Shown here: positions 1-8,313 of the stretch, piece after piece
Layout of the letters: each line of letters begins with the position of its first letter
Position numbering within the stretch: position 1 is the stretch's first letter
Assembly (NCBI GenBank): GCA_014382645.1
Contig: JACNJI010000171.1
Coordinates: forward strand, 1 to 8,606
Direction: 5' to 3'
Length of the DNA stretch: 8,606 bases
Origin: Verrucomicrobiota bacterium
GTDB lineage: Bacteria; Verrucomicrobiota; Verrucomicrobiia; Opitutales; Seribacteraceae
Program-made: the position numbers and the translations under genes
Notes under the pieces: generated by a model
What the model was told of the DNA's origin: nothing
What the model saw: the letters and a program-made list of their open reading frames with translations, nothing else
The model's database searches: none

Positions 1-520
1 TGGGGGTGGGAGTTTGGAGCTCATTCGCGTCAAGAACCGAACCGTTCAAGCCACTGTTAGTCTTCCACTTGGTGCCGTACGTCTGGCCAAACGATTCGTG
101 AGTAATGCGGGTGCGGTTTCCGTTCTGTCTGAGATGGACGTTATTTCTGCTCACGTGCATCAAACTCTTACTTCCAGTGGTTTCCCATTTCCTCCTTCCC
201 CGTTTTTCATGGTTGCGACCGGGGGTGCATTCGCAACCGCTAGAGCTGTTTTTGCCGAAGCTAAAAATATTTCTTTTGATGAATGCGTAATTCTCTCTTC
301 TTCAGACTTGTCCGACTTTTTAACCGAATCCGCATCGTTGACAATTGATCAGCGCGTTGAACGATTTCCTCAGATCCCCATAGAGCGAGCGGATATTATG
401 CCCACCGCCCTGCTCGTGATGCTAACTCTGCTTGAATATGCTAACGCTTCCGAGGTTCACCACTCTTTAAGAAATCTTCGCTTTGGGTTAGCTGCAAAAT
501 TACTTGATTGCGCCAACTAG
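1..520 (+). CDS. Ppx/GppA-family phosphatase, C-terminal part (5' end outside window)
   Basis: This is the C-terminal 172 residues of a protein of the exopolyphosphatase / guanosine pentaphosphatase family, which hydrolyses terminal phosphates of polyphosphate or pppGpp in the cytoplasm. The reading frame is open at the left edge. The first complete codons (from base 2) read GGGSLELI, the family's glycine-rich phosphate-binding loop (usually DIGGGSxEL), so the TTG at 14 lies inside the gene and is not a start. LPLGAVRLAKRF follows, matching the usual LPLGAVRL segment. Then come ATGGAFATA at the position of the family's GTGGTxxxLA motif, and ERADIMPTALLVMLTLLEYA near the end, matching the conserved RAD(V/I) helix. 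The ending HHSLRNLRFGLA resembles the family's (V/I)S..GLREGL segment. The length suggests the short single-module type of about 300 residues. Polyphosphate and pppGpp activity cannot be told apart from the sequence. The gene converges on the next one. Confidence 0.85.
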   Translation, partial: GGGSLELIRVKNRTVQATVSLPLGAVRLAKRFVSNAGAVSVLSEMDVISAHVHQTLTSSGFPFPPSPFFMVATGGAFATARAVFAEAKNISFDECVILSSSDLSDFLTESASLTIDQRVERFPQIPIERADIMPTALLVMLTLLEYANASEVHHSLRNLRFGLAAKLLDCAN

Positions 521-543
521 GTCGGTATCAATAAAAAGAGAGA

Positions 544-1347
544 TTAGTCTTCGAAGAGAGCCTTCATGCGTTCCAGTCCGGTTGTTATTACCGCTAAGGG
601 ATCTGCGGACCAGAGTTCCGCATTGAAGAGTTCGAGACTGACCGTGTGATCATAACCCATTTCACGAAGTACGGCAATTTCGGCCGCAAGGTCAATTTGA
701 CCTTCGCCAATCATCACCCGGTCAGGATCGGTTTGAGATTTTGCGGGTTTATCGGGATGAGCGTCGTCCAAGTGATAATGACTAATTCGATCCGCGGGGA
801 TCGCTCTTAATTCATCGAGGGTGGACTCGCTGTTCCAGTTGTGGAAGGCATCGAGAATGAGCGTCGCGTCACGATCATCCGCTTGCTGCACGATTTCCCA
901 TGCCTTGCTGAGAGTGCGTACTGACTTAAAAAAACTGATGTACTCAAATGTAGGTCTAATGCCTTCTTCTCGACCGAGTTCCAGTAATTCGCGATATCGT
1001 TCCGGGAGGTGTTCAGTCTCGGTCGACTCCATTGGCGGAGTCGCCACGATAAAAGGAGCGCCAAGTCTAGCCCCAAGTGCAAATCTGCGTCTTGCTTCGT
1101 CCAAAACCAGTTGATGCTCCCATCCCCGGAAGTCCCCCCATTGCCGCATCGCAATAACGGAAGGAACAATTAGTCCGTGATCCGAGATAGCTTTCTCCAC
1201 ATCGGAAACCTCTCCTCCGCGGGCTACATGTTCAAAAACATCGTTCAACCAGAGTTCTATGCCGTCATATCCTGCTTCGCCTGCGAGCCTGATTTTGTCG
1301 ATCAAGGACTGCGGCTTGATCGTGCTTGTGTTGAGACAATAAAGCAT
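544..1347 (-). CDS. Sugar phosphate isomerase/epimerase-like TIM-barrel protein
   Basis: This 267-residue protein has the xylose-isomerase-like TIM-barrel fold (AP endonuclease 2 superfamily), which covers inosose dehydratases, hydroxypyruvate isomerases and ketose 3-epimerases. What is seen: an N-terminal strand and helix ending in GYDGIELW (about residues 26-33); a likely metal-binding Glu135 in TFEYIS; Asp166 and His169 in LILDAFHNW; His192 in HYHLDD; Arg210 before IGEGQIDL; and Glu239 in SLELFN. This E/D/H/E set at successive strand ends is the family's divalent-metal site. No signal peptide is visible, so it should be cytoplasmic. The ATG at 1347 has no clear Shine-Dalgarno sequence. It lies 65 bp after tpiA on the same strand with no convincing terminator between, so it may be co-transcribed with the glycolytic genes. 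The substrate cannot be read from the sequence; the fold assignment is firm, the exact reaction unknown. Confidence 0.85.
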   Translation of the reverse strand: MLYCLNTSTIKPQSLIDKIRLAGEAGYDGIELWLNDVFEHVARGGEVSDVEKAISDHGLIVPSVIAMRQWGDFRGWEHQLVLDEARRRFALGARLGAPFIVATPPMESTETEHLPERYRELLELGREEGIRPTFEYISFFKSVRTLSKAWEIVQQADDRDATLILDAFHNWNSESTLDELRAIPADRISHYHLDDAHPDKPAKSQTDPDRVMIGEGQIDLAAEIAVLREMGYDHTVSLELFNAELWSADPLAVITTGLERMKALFED

Positions 1348-1412
1348 GGCGGCGGCGAAAGGATTTCGTCGTATTCAGGGAGCGAGCATTGCTCTAACGG
1401 GAGATGGTACGC

Positions 1413-2183
1413 CTACGCTTCCAAATCTAGAGCGGCTTGTACGATTTCGCAAAAGGACTTGGGCGTAAGCGAAGCTCCCCCAATCAGCCCTCCATCCACA
1501 TCAGGCTGATCTAACAATCCGGATGCGTTTTCAGCGTTCATGGAACCACCGTAAAGGATGCGGATAGTTTCCGCTGCGCTTTCGCCAAAAAGCTCAGCGA
1601 GGATTTTGCGGATAAAGGAATGAACCTCTTGGGCCATTTCGTCAGTGGCGGTCTTGCCTGTGCCAATCGCCCACACCGGTTCGTAGGCAATCACTAGATT
1701 CTCCACTTCTGAATCGGAGAAATTTTCAAGACCTTCCCGAATTTGGGTTCGGACAACGTCCAAAGTTTCGTTTCTCTCTCGTTGGTCAAGTGTTTCCCCT
1801 ATGCAGTAGATGGGTTTTAAGTTCCCCGCAACAGTCGACAGGATCTTCTTGTTTACCGACTTGTTTGTTTCACTGAAATACTGACGACGTTCGCTATGGC
1901 CTAAAATGACATAAGTTACATAAAGGTCTCTAAGCATTTCGGCGGAAACCTCACCCGTGTATGCACCTGATGCTTCCTGATGCATATTCTGGGCTCCTAG
2001 AGCAATATGGGAACCGTCCAGCTCTTCCGAGACCTTCCCCATTGAGGTGAAAGGCGGACAAACGGCGACTTGTACAGTGCTTTGTGAACCAACGCTAGCG
2101 TGCACTTGCTGAACGAGTGCGGCGGCCTCTGAAGCCGTCTTGTTCATTTTCCAGTTTCCGGCGATAAGATACTTTCTAGACAT
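1413..2183 (-). CDS. tpiA: Triose-phosphate isomerase
   Basis: The product interconverts dihydroxyacetone phosphate and glyceraldehyde 3-phosphate as a cytoplasmic dimer in glycolysis and gluconeogenesis. The 256 residues match the normal length. Catalytic elements are all present: Asn10 and Lys12 in AGNWKMN; His96 in ILGHSERR; Glu168 in YEPVWAIGTG, which also begins the flexible phosphate-gripping loop 6 (to about residue 180); the phosphate-binding YGGS at 211-214; and GGLIGGASL at 231-239. The ATG at 2183 places the first strand (RKYLIAGNWK) directly at the N-terminus, as in the family. No Shine-Dalgarno sequence is evident upstream. It follows pgk by 40 bp on the same strand with no terminator seen, consistent with one transcript from gap. 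Confidence 0.98.
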   Translation of the reverse strand: MSRKYLIAGNWKMNKTASEAAALVQQVHASVGSQSTVQVAVCPPFTSMGKVSEELDGSHIALGAQNMHQEASGAYTGEVSAEMLRDLYVTYVILGHSERRQYFSETNKSVNKKILSTVAGNLKPIYCIGETLDQRERNETLDVVRTQIREGLENFSDSEVENLVIAYEPVWAIGTGKTATDEMAQEVHSFIRKILAELFGESAAETIRILYGGSMNAENASGLLDQPDVDGGLIGGASLTPKSFCEIVQAALDLEA

Positions 2184-2223
2184 TTCGATTTAGGATGTTG
2201 GGAAGATTCTTACTAGACTTGAT

Positions 2224-3423
2224 TCATTTGAGGTCGAGGGCCAAAACTCCGGGCAGATCTCGGCCTTCAAGAAATTCGAGTGAGGCCCCACCGCCAGTGC
2301 TCATGAATGAGACTTGATCGGCGTACCCGCTGTTGTTGATGGCAGTAACGGAATCGCCGCCGCCAATAATTGAAATAGCATCACTTTCGGCAACGGCCTT
2401 GGCTATGGCGAAAGTGCCCTTGGAAGAATCTTCGATTTCGAATACTCCCATGGGTCCGTTCCAAAGGACTGTGCCTGCCCGAGAGACTTCTTCGGCGTAT
2501 TGCTCTGTGGTCTGGGGCCCAATGTCGACTCCTTCCCAGCCGTCCGGGATATCACCTTCGACAACTTGTGTTTCGCCAAGTGTCTTCGCTTTGAAATCGA
2601 GCGAGTCGGTAATCAAAGTATCAATGGGAAGCAGAAACTTAACGCCTTTGTCGGCCGCTTTTTCTAGGGCGGCTTTGGCGACTTCGATCTTATCGGGTTC
2701 ACTTAGGCTGTCGCCCACAGTCTTGCCTTTGGCCAAGGCAAACGTATACGCCATGGCTCCACCGATTATCAATACGTCGGCTTTGTCAAGGAGCGCATCG
2801 ATTACACTGATTTTGTCGCTTACCTTGGCTCCGCCTAGAATAACAATAAAAGGGCGGTTGGGACAGGCAGTTTTTTCACCAAGAAACTCAAGCTCCTTTT
2901 CGATGAGGTAACCTGACACCTTTGTCGGGAGCAACTTGGCTACCCCGAAAGTCGAGGCGTGCGCTCGGTGAGCAGTTCCAAAGGCATCGTTGACATAGGA
3001 GTCAGCCAATCGGGAGAGCTTGGTGGCGAACTCGGGTTCGTTTTGAGTTTCTCCCGAATGATAACGAAGGTTTTCCAATAGTGCCACTTGACCGTTCTCT
3101 AGAGTGTTTACCGCCGTCTCGACAGACTCCCCTATGCAATCATCCAGAAATAAAACAGGTAATCCCAGTTTTGCTGCGAGGATTGGAGCAACGGGGGCGA
3201 GACTCAATTCAGAAACGCGTTCACCTTTTGGTCTCCCCAGATGACTGGCGAGAATGACTTTAGCCCCGTCCTCGGAGAGTTTGCGAATAGTTGGCACGGC
3301 AGCCGTGATACGGGTGTCGTCGGTGACGTTGCAGTTACTGTCCAAGGGTACGTTGAAGTCCACGCGGACAAAAACTCTTTTTCCATACCATTCTACATCG
3401 TCGATTGTCTTTACTTTCCGCAT
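2224..3423 (-). CDS. pgk: Phosphoglycerate kinase
   Basis: The product transfers phosphate between 1,3-bisphosphoglycerate and ADP to give 3-phosphoglycerate and ATP in the cytoplasm. The 399 residues are the usual bacterial length. The N-terminal domain holds the substrate-binding RVDFNVPLD (20-28), SHLGRPKG (60-67), ENLRYHSGE (117-125) and DAFGTAHRAHAS (146-157). The C-terminal domain holds the nucleotide-binding GGAKVSDKI (197-205), LWNGPMGVFE (320-329), GGGDSV (354-359) and STGGGASLEFLEG (375-387). The start is well fixed by an AAGGAA ribosome-binding site 7 nt upstream of the ATG. The gene follows gap by 82 bp, and that spacer contains a hairpin that could modulate read-through. Confidence 0.98.
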   Translation of the reverse strand: MRKVKTIDDVEWYGKRVFVRVDFNVPLDSNCNVTDDTRITAAVPTIRKLSEDGAKVILASHLGRPKGERVSELSLAPVAPILAAKLGLPVLFLDDCIGESVETAVNTLENGQVALLENLRYHSGETQNEPEFATKLSRLADSYVNDAFGTAHRAHASTFGVAKLLPTKVSGYLIEKELEFLGEKTACPNRPFIVILGGAKVSDKISVIDALLDKADVLIIGGAMAYTFALAKGKTVGDSLSEPDKIEVAKAALEKAADKGVKFLLPIDTLITDSLDFKAKTLGETQVVEGDIPDGWEGVDIGPQTTEQYAEEVSRAGTVLWNGPMGVFEIEDSSKGTFAIAKAVAESDAISIIGGGDSVTAINNSGYADQVSFMSTGGGASLEFLEGRDLPGVLALDLK

Positions 3424-3430
3424 TGAATCT

Positions 3431-3436
3431 TTCCTT
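3431..3436 (-). promoter_or_regulatory. Ribosome-binding site of pgk
   Basis: AAGGAA within AAAGGAAAG lies 7 nt upstream of the pgk ATG at 3423. It is the only clear Shine-Dalgarno sequence before a gene in this window and fixes the pgk start. Confidence 0.65.
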
Positions 3437-3440
3437 TAAG

Positions 3441-3472
3441 TCTAAAGGTGAAAAGGCGGGTCGCCTCTTAGA
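3441..3472 (-). promoter_or_regulatory. Hairpin between gap and pgk: possible partial terminator or processing site
   Basis: On the - strand AGGCG (3466-3462), a 3-nt loop and CGCCT (3458-3454) form a perfect stem followed by TTTTC. Flanking TCTAA (3472-3468) and TTAGA (3445-3441) can pair outside it. It ends 17 bp before the pgk ATG. The T-run is short, so partial termination or an mRNA-stability/processing element is more likely than full termination. There is no clear new promoter after it. Confidence 0.4.
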
Positions 3473-3505
3473 CAACCGCGCCTCTTGACCAATTATCGAA
3501 TGAAA

Positions 3506-4590
<1,085 letters not shown>

Positions 4591-4592
<2 letters not shown>

Positions 4593-4623
4593 AAAAGCCG
4601 GGAAGCCTCGAATTGGCAAGGCT
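4591..4623 (-). terminator. Probable intrinsic terminator of the HDOD unit
   Basis: On the - strand a nested hairpin (outer AGCC 4623-4620 region pairing with GGCT 4599-4596, inner GCC/GGC at 4617-4615 and 4607-4605 with a 7-nt loop) runs straight into a T-run (4596-4591). It begins 25 bp after the stop codon of the downstream HDOD gene, where a terminator is expected. The stem is interrupted by unpaired bases, so strength is uncertain. Confidence 0.5.
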
Positions 4624-4647
4624 ATTGTTGTCGGGCACTAAGTTGTC

Positions 4648-5568
4648 TTAAGATACGGTATTCGATATTCTCTTGAGTACCGCAAGGAAGGCTCGGAATT
4701 CCTTAAACGATTCCCGAGTCCTTGTCTTGATATCAGACACATCGTCTTCTTTGAGTCCCATCCGAGCTATGAGCATTTCCGGCGCTTTCCCGTGGGAGCG
4801 ATGACCGCTGAAACCAAAATGCATAGCGTGGGCAGTCCAGTTCCCCAGTGATACGACGTCGATCAGACGGTGCAGGTCAACGGTGCCAATTCCGATCCGT
4901 TTTTCGATTTCATGTTCATGGTGCCAATGAACAACAGACTCGACATCTTGATTCAACCCCCATTTCTTGCATACCAGATGGCCCAAAACATGATGGAGAG
5001 GAGAACCTTTTTTTTCCTCTATTTGATGGAGTGGTATTTCATCATACAATGCATCTCCGACATCTTGGCAAAAGGAATCCGAATCCAATCGCAGACGGGC
5101 AACTTTGCCAATATCGTGAATAAGTCCGCTCGTGTAAGCTCGTTGAGGAACACATAAACCTGTGAGTTCCGCAATAGTTGACGATGCTACGGCAGTTCCT
5201 AAACTGTGTTGCCACAAGTCGGCAGGTTCGAACTTTAGGTCTTTGCTGGAAAAAGAGAAAGCTTCGAAAACTGCGGTCGTTAGGATTACCATGTGTATCT
5301 TGTCGAAACCAAGGGTGCCTATGGCTTCCTCCACATCCGTAACTCGAGAACGGGCGCCGCGATAATATACATTATTGGCAACCCGCAAGATCTTCATCGT
5401 CATGCTAGGATCAGAGACCATCATTTCCCTAACTGATTGGGTTGAAGAGTTGCCGTCCTTCAGCATTGCGGACAACTCCTCCAAGACCGTAGGGATAGTA
5501 GGTAGATCTTGGCCGACCTGAATCAGTAAAGTTTGGTAATCAATCCTAGAATGAAGATCGGTATTCAT
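4648..5568 (-). CDS. HDOD-domain signalling protein (downstream copy)
   Basis: This 306-residue soluble protein consists almost wholly of an HDOD domain, an HD-superfamily output module often found in bacterial signalling proteins. The N-terminal part (residues 10-110) has LPTIPTVLEEL and the SDPSMTMKILRVANN helix typical of HDOD. The HD-type residues are His121 (LWQHSLG), His151-Asp152 (GLIHDIGKVA), His192/193 (LHHVLGH) and WHHE at 215-218. Many HDOD proteins have lost such residues; here they are retained, so metal binding or hydrolase activity cannot be excluded. No receiver, PAS or GGDEF domain and no membrane segment is visible, so any input must come from a partner. It aligns gaplessly with the neighbouring upstream gene over about 255 residues at roughly 51% identity by hand count; their C-terminal tails differ. 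The true role is unknown. Confidence 0.9.
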   Translation of the reverse strand: MNTDLHSRIDYQTLLIQVGQDLPTIPTVLEELSAMLKDGNSSTQSVREMMVSDPSMTMKILRVANNVYYRGARSRVTDVEEAIGTLGFDKIHMVILTTAVFEAFSFSSKDLKFEPADLWQHSLGTAVASSTIAELTGLCVPQRAYTSGLIHDIGKVARLRLDSDSFCQDVGDALYDEIPLHQIEEKKGSPLHHVLGHLVCKKWGLNQDVESVVHWHHEHEIEKRIGIGTVDLHRLIDVVSLGNWTAHAMHFGFSGHRSHGKAPEMLIARMGLKEDDVSDIKTRTRESFKEFRAFLAVLKRISNTVS

Positions 5569-5587
5569 GAAAAGTCAAAGACTGACT

Positions 5588-5616
5588 AATAAAGAGAAAT
5601 AAATACAGGTTTTCAA
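5588..5616 (-). promoter_or_regulatory. Weak candidate promoter of the downstream HDOD gene
   Basis: In the 82-bp spacer between the HDOD genes the - strand reads TTGAAA (5616-5611), 17 bp, TTTATT (5593-5588). The -35 matches at five of six positions and the -10 at four of six. The leader would be only about 10-15 nt and has no Shine-Dalgarno sequence. The spacer is AT-rich, so a chance match is possible, and the gene may simply be co-transcribed with its paralogue. Confidence 0.28.
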
Positions 5617-5650
5617 GCTTATTGCCTAGTCAACAGCTCGCCGTATCGAC

Positions 5651-6562
5651 TTAAGCGGAAGAGGATTCGAGCACTTTTACGAAATCTTCAGTCGTATCTA
5701 GTTCCCGCTGTATCGACTCCATGAGGGTAGGTAATTGAGAACGGACTAATGTAAGTCTAGTCAACATAGCATCGGATGGTGCAGGCGTATAGTCTTGCCC
5801 GCTAAAACCAAAACCCGTCACATGAACCATCCAGTTGGCTAGCGTAACTATGTCAATTAATTCATGAGTTTCATCGGAATGAACGTTCGCCCGATGCTCC
5901 GGGTTCGATTCGTGATGCCAGCGGACAACGGCTTCTACATGTCTGGACAATCCCCAACTCTTGCAAATTAGATAGCCAAGGTAATCGTGTCGAGGAGTCT
6001 GATTGGCAAGCTCCACTCTCAGGAAATCCATTTTCTTGTCTAGAGCATATTGGCAATCATTTACAAATTCTTCCTGATCCAGTTTATAGCGAGCAACCTT
6101 GCCGATGTCGTGGACCAGTCCGCAAGTATACGCTCGATCATGGTCTGCTCGACCCAACAACTTGGTTAGGGCACTTGAGGCTACGGCTACTCCAAGACTG
6201 TGTTTCCATAGCTCTTCCAGACTGAATCTCTTTTCCGCCGAAGGACCGGAGAACATTTCAAAGACAGATGAAGTGAGGATGACGTTGCGAATCTTTTCAA
6301 AGCCAAGAGTGCTAATCGCCTCGTTGGCATCGGCCACTCGCTCTCTTGCCCCACGATAAAAAGCAGTATTTGCAACCCGTAGGATTTTCATCGTAATGCT
6401 TTGATCGGAAGTCATGATTTCCTCTACGGCAAACGTAGAGGAATCGGGATTATCGAGTATCGTAGTCAACTCGTTAACTATAGTGGGAAGAGTGGGCAGA
6501 TCCCTGCTGATTCTATCCAGTAGTTCTTGGTAATTTATCTGTTTGCCGGAAGAAACATCCAT
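5651..6562 (-). CDS. HDOD-domain signalling protein (upstream copy)
   Basis: This 303-residue protein is the tandem paralogue of the next HDOD gene. I start it at the ATG at 6562, not at the in-frame TTG at 6598, for two reasons. With this start the two paralogues have the same number of residues before the shared YQ..L (Tyr11 in both). The TTG also forms part of a good -35 box. Features: DLPTLPTIVNEL (21-32), SDQSITMKILRVAN (52-65), His121 (LWKHSLG), His151-Asp152 (GLVHDIGKVA), His192 (PRHDYLG), WHHE at 215-218 and FGFSG at 251-255, all in register with the paralogue. It is soluble and has no attached sensor domain. Lnt ends 74 bp upstream, and the spacer holds a candidate promoter placed so close that the transcript would be leaderless. 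HD-type residues are kept, but activity is unknown. Confidence 0.9.
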   Translation of the reverse strand: MDVSSGKQINYQELLDRISRDLPTLPTIVNELTTILDNPDSSTFAVEEIMTSDQSITMKILRVANTAFYRGARERVADANEAISTLGFEKIRNVILTSSVFEMFSGPSAEKRFSLEELWKHSLGVAVASSALTKLLGRADHDRAYTCGLVHDIGKVARYKLDQEEFVNDCQYALDKKMDFLRVELANQTPRHDYLGYLICKSWGLSRHVEAVVRWHHESNPEHRANVHSDETHELIDIVTLANWMVHVTGFGFSGQDYTPAPSDAMLTRLTLVRSQLPTLMESIQRELDTTEDFVKVLESSSA

Positions 6563-6568
6563 AGTAAA

Positions 6569-6598
6569 ATTATCAATAGAGACAAAAGTTAATGGCAA
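6569..6598 (-). promoter_or_regulatory. Candidate sigma70-type promoter of the upstream HDOD gene
   Basis: On the - strand TTGCCA (6598-6593) is separated by 18 bp from GATAAT (6574-6569). Each hexamer matches the consensus at five of six positions. Only six bases (TTTACT) separate the -10 from the ATG at 6562, so transcription would begin at or next to the start codon, giving a leaderless message. This also argues against the longer ORF starting at TTG 6598. Confidence 0.5.
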
Positions 6599-6636
6599 GT
6601 TAAATGCACGAAAGCTTTTGAGCGAATCTTTGCAAG

Positions 6637-8262
6637 CTAATCCTTTGTCGTGCTTACGGAATGGTTTTTTGTTCCCTTAATAAAACAGCCTATGGCGATG
6701 AACGGTAAGCAAAGGTAGACAAACCAGTTTTCGTGTTTCGAAAAAAAAGTTTTCTTGTTAATCTGAGAAGAGTTACGACTGACCGAAAAGGTTGCTGCTC
6801 CTTCGAAGTAGACACTTCCATTTTCGTCTCTCATGACTGAACGGCGAACTCCTTGCTCGTCGATCCAACCACTCCATCCGGCATTCCCGCAACGCAATAC
6901 GGGACGGCGATTTTCAATGGCCCGCAATACCGAATGCGCAGCGTGTTGTTCAGCGCAACCCTCTTCTCCAAACCATGCGTTGTTTGTAGAGACGAAAAGA
7001 AAGTCCGCGCCTTGATTCGTCGTTTCTCTTGCAAGATCAGGAAAAATGTCCTCGTAGCAAACAAGCGGACCTACCCCCAATGTGTTGCCAGTGGAATTGA
7101 CATCTAACAATATCGTTCGAGCTTCACTTCCTGGCTCGAACCTTCCGGTTGGGCCCACGAGCTTGCCCAGATGGGGAATCCAGCCGAAACCTTTTGGGAT
7201 GTATTCACCAAAGGGCACGAGTGCTCGTTTTGCATAATATTTAGGGATCAATCCATGTTGTGGCGTAATGGAACAAACTGAATTGTATGAGAGCGGAGGG
7301 TCGGCAGACTTAGTTATTGCACCTACTATCATTGGGAGTTGAGTTCGCCTTGAAATATCTTCAATCCAGGTCGGGTCCTCGTTTATTGCGTATGGCGTCG
7401 AAGCCTCGGGCCATAGGATGACGTCTGGTCTTGTTGTCGCTAAAATTCGCGAGTGTCGTCGAAGAGTATCTTTGTGACGCGCTGCTTTTCCCGCCTCCCA
7501 TTTATCGAGAAGGTATGGTTGAACAAAACCAGCTCGAAGCATCGGCACTTCGTCATGATGGCTTGGAGGTGAGAAAAGAATGGGAGATAACATCACCACA
7601 ATGAAGGCCAATCCGACATAGAAATCGGGGCACATATTGCCCGCTATGCCTGTTCTGATGGTCTTCCGCCGACGAACTAGAAGATGGTGCAGGTATGAGG
7701 CTGTGCAAAGGTTGAAGAATACGAGAAAGAAAGAGATCGCCCATCCGCCAGTCCATTCGGATATCTGCAACACGGCGGGTCGCTGCCATTGGCTTACTGA
7801 AAGTGGGCACCAGGGAAAGCCCAAGGCAAATTGACTGCGCGCCCATTCAATCGCAGTCCATGCGGAGGCTAGCGAAAGCATTACCAACATACGCGTGCCA
7901 AATCTACCCTCGAGACCATGAGGGATTAACCACCGTGCAAACAAAAACCAAATCGCGAGGTACCCCGAAAGGAGAAGCGAACCCAAGGACAATCCGGAGA
8001 ACGTGACGTGTCGCAACCACCAGAGGAGCGTGAGATAGTAAAGCCAACCAAAAAAGAGAAAGGCAAGTAAGACACTTTTATAACTGGGTCGATACGACAG
8101 CCACCAAAGGGCGGGAATAAGAAAAAAATAGGCGGTCTCGGGAGTTTGCCTTGGCGGGAAAGCGCATAGCAGCAAACCAAAGGTCAGAGCACACGCAGTG
8201 AAAGGCGCCCATAGAATGCGGATCGATCGTTCGCCCGGTAGAAAAGGTATTTGCCGTTTCAT
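6637..8262 (-). CDS. lnt: Apolipoprotein N-acyltransferase
   Basis: This inner-membrane enzyme performs the last step of lipoprotein maturation, transferring an acyl chain from phospholipid to the N-terminal cysteine of diacylglyceryl apolipoproteins. The 541 residues include hydrophobic segments at about 14-35, 43-57, 62-82, 89-112, 122-140, 171-195 and 214-232, then a periplasmic nitrilase-like domain (about 240-500), then a last membrane segment near 512-529. The catalytic triad is Glu286 in ILWPEAS, Lys345 in YYAKRALVPFGEY and Cys402 in VCYEDIFPD; TNNAWFG (426-432) is also typical. I chose the ATG at 8262. An in-frame TTG at 8325 would add 21 residues of non-membrane sequence before the first membrane segment, which the family does not need. 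Neither start has a strong Shine-Dalgarno sequence, so the start is less certain than the identity. Confidence 0.93.
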   Translation of the reverse strand: MKRQIPFLPGERSIRILWAPFTACALTFGLLLCAFPPRQTPETAYFFLIPALWWLSYRPSYKSVLLAFLFFGWLYYLTLLWWLRHVTFSGLSLGSLLLSGYLAIWFLFARWLIPHGLEGRFGTRMLVMLSLASAWTAIEWARSQFALGFPWCPLSVSQWQRPAVLQISEWTGGWAISFFLVFFNLCTASYLHHLLVRRRKTIRTGIAGNMCPDFYVGLAFIVVMLSPILFSPPSHHDEVPMLRAGFVQPYLLDKWEAGKAARHKDTLRRHSRILATTRPDVILWPEASTPYAINEDPTWIEDISRRTQLPMIVGAITKSADPPLSYNSVCSITPQHGLIPKYYAKRALVPFGEYIPKGFGWIPHLGKLVGPTGRFEPGSEARTILLDVNSTGNTLGVGPLVCYEDIFPDLARETTNQGADFLFVSTNNAWFGEEGCAEQHAAHSVLRAIENRRPVLRCGNAGWSGWIDEQGVRRSVMRDENGSVYFEGAATFSVSRNSSQINKKTFFSKHENWFVYLCLPFIAIGCFIKGTKNHSVSTTKD

Positions 8263-8313
8263 GATCTTGGGATACTCGACAAAACCTATCCCGACCAAGC
8301 CAAGGCGATCTTG

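Noticed and set aside
807..1169. 120-codon - strand ORF in another frame of the TIM-barrel gene
   Set aside because: The overlapping frame carries all the family's metal-site residues; this frame has no recognisable motif.
1384..1394. GAGC-ATT-GCTC inverted repeat after tpiA
   Set aside because: Only a 4-bp stem with no T-run; too weak to call a terminator.
2333..2911. 192-codon ORF on the + strand opposite pgk
   Set aside because: Antisense to an unmistakable phosphoglycerate kinase; its serine/alanine/proline-rich composition is what the complement of such a gene gives, and no family motif is seen.
6563..6598. N-terminal extension of the upstream HDOD protein from TTG 6598
   Set aside because: The TTG lies in the likely -35 box, the paralogue has no such extension, and the ATG at 6562 gives matching N-termini.
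6599..6636. Possible AGCTT/AAGCT hairpin after lnt
   Set aside because: Short AT-containing stem with a long loop and no following T-run; not a convincing terminator.
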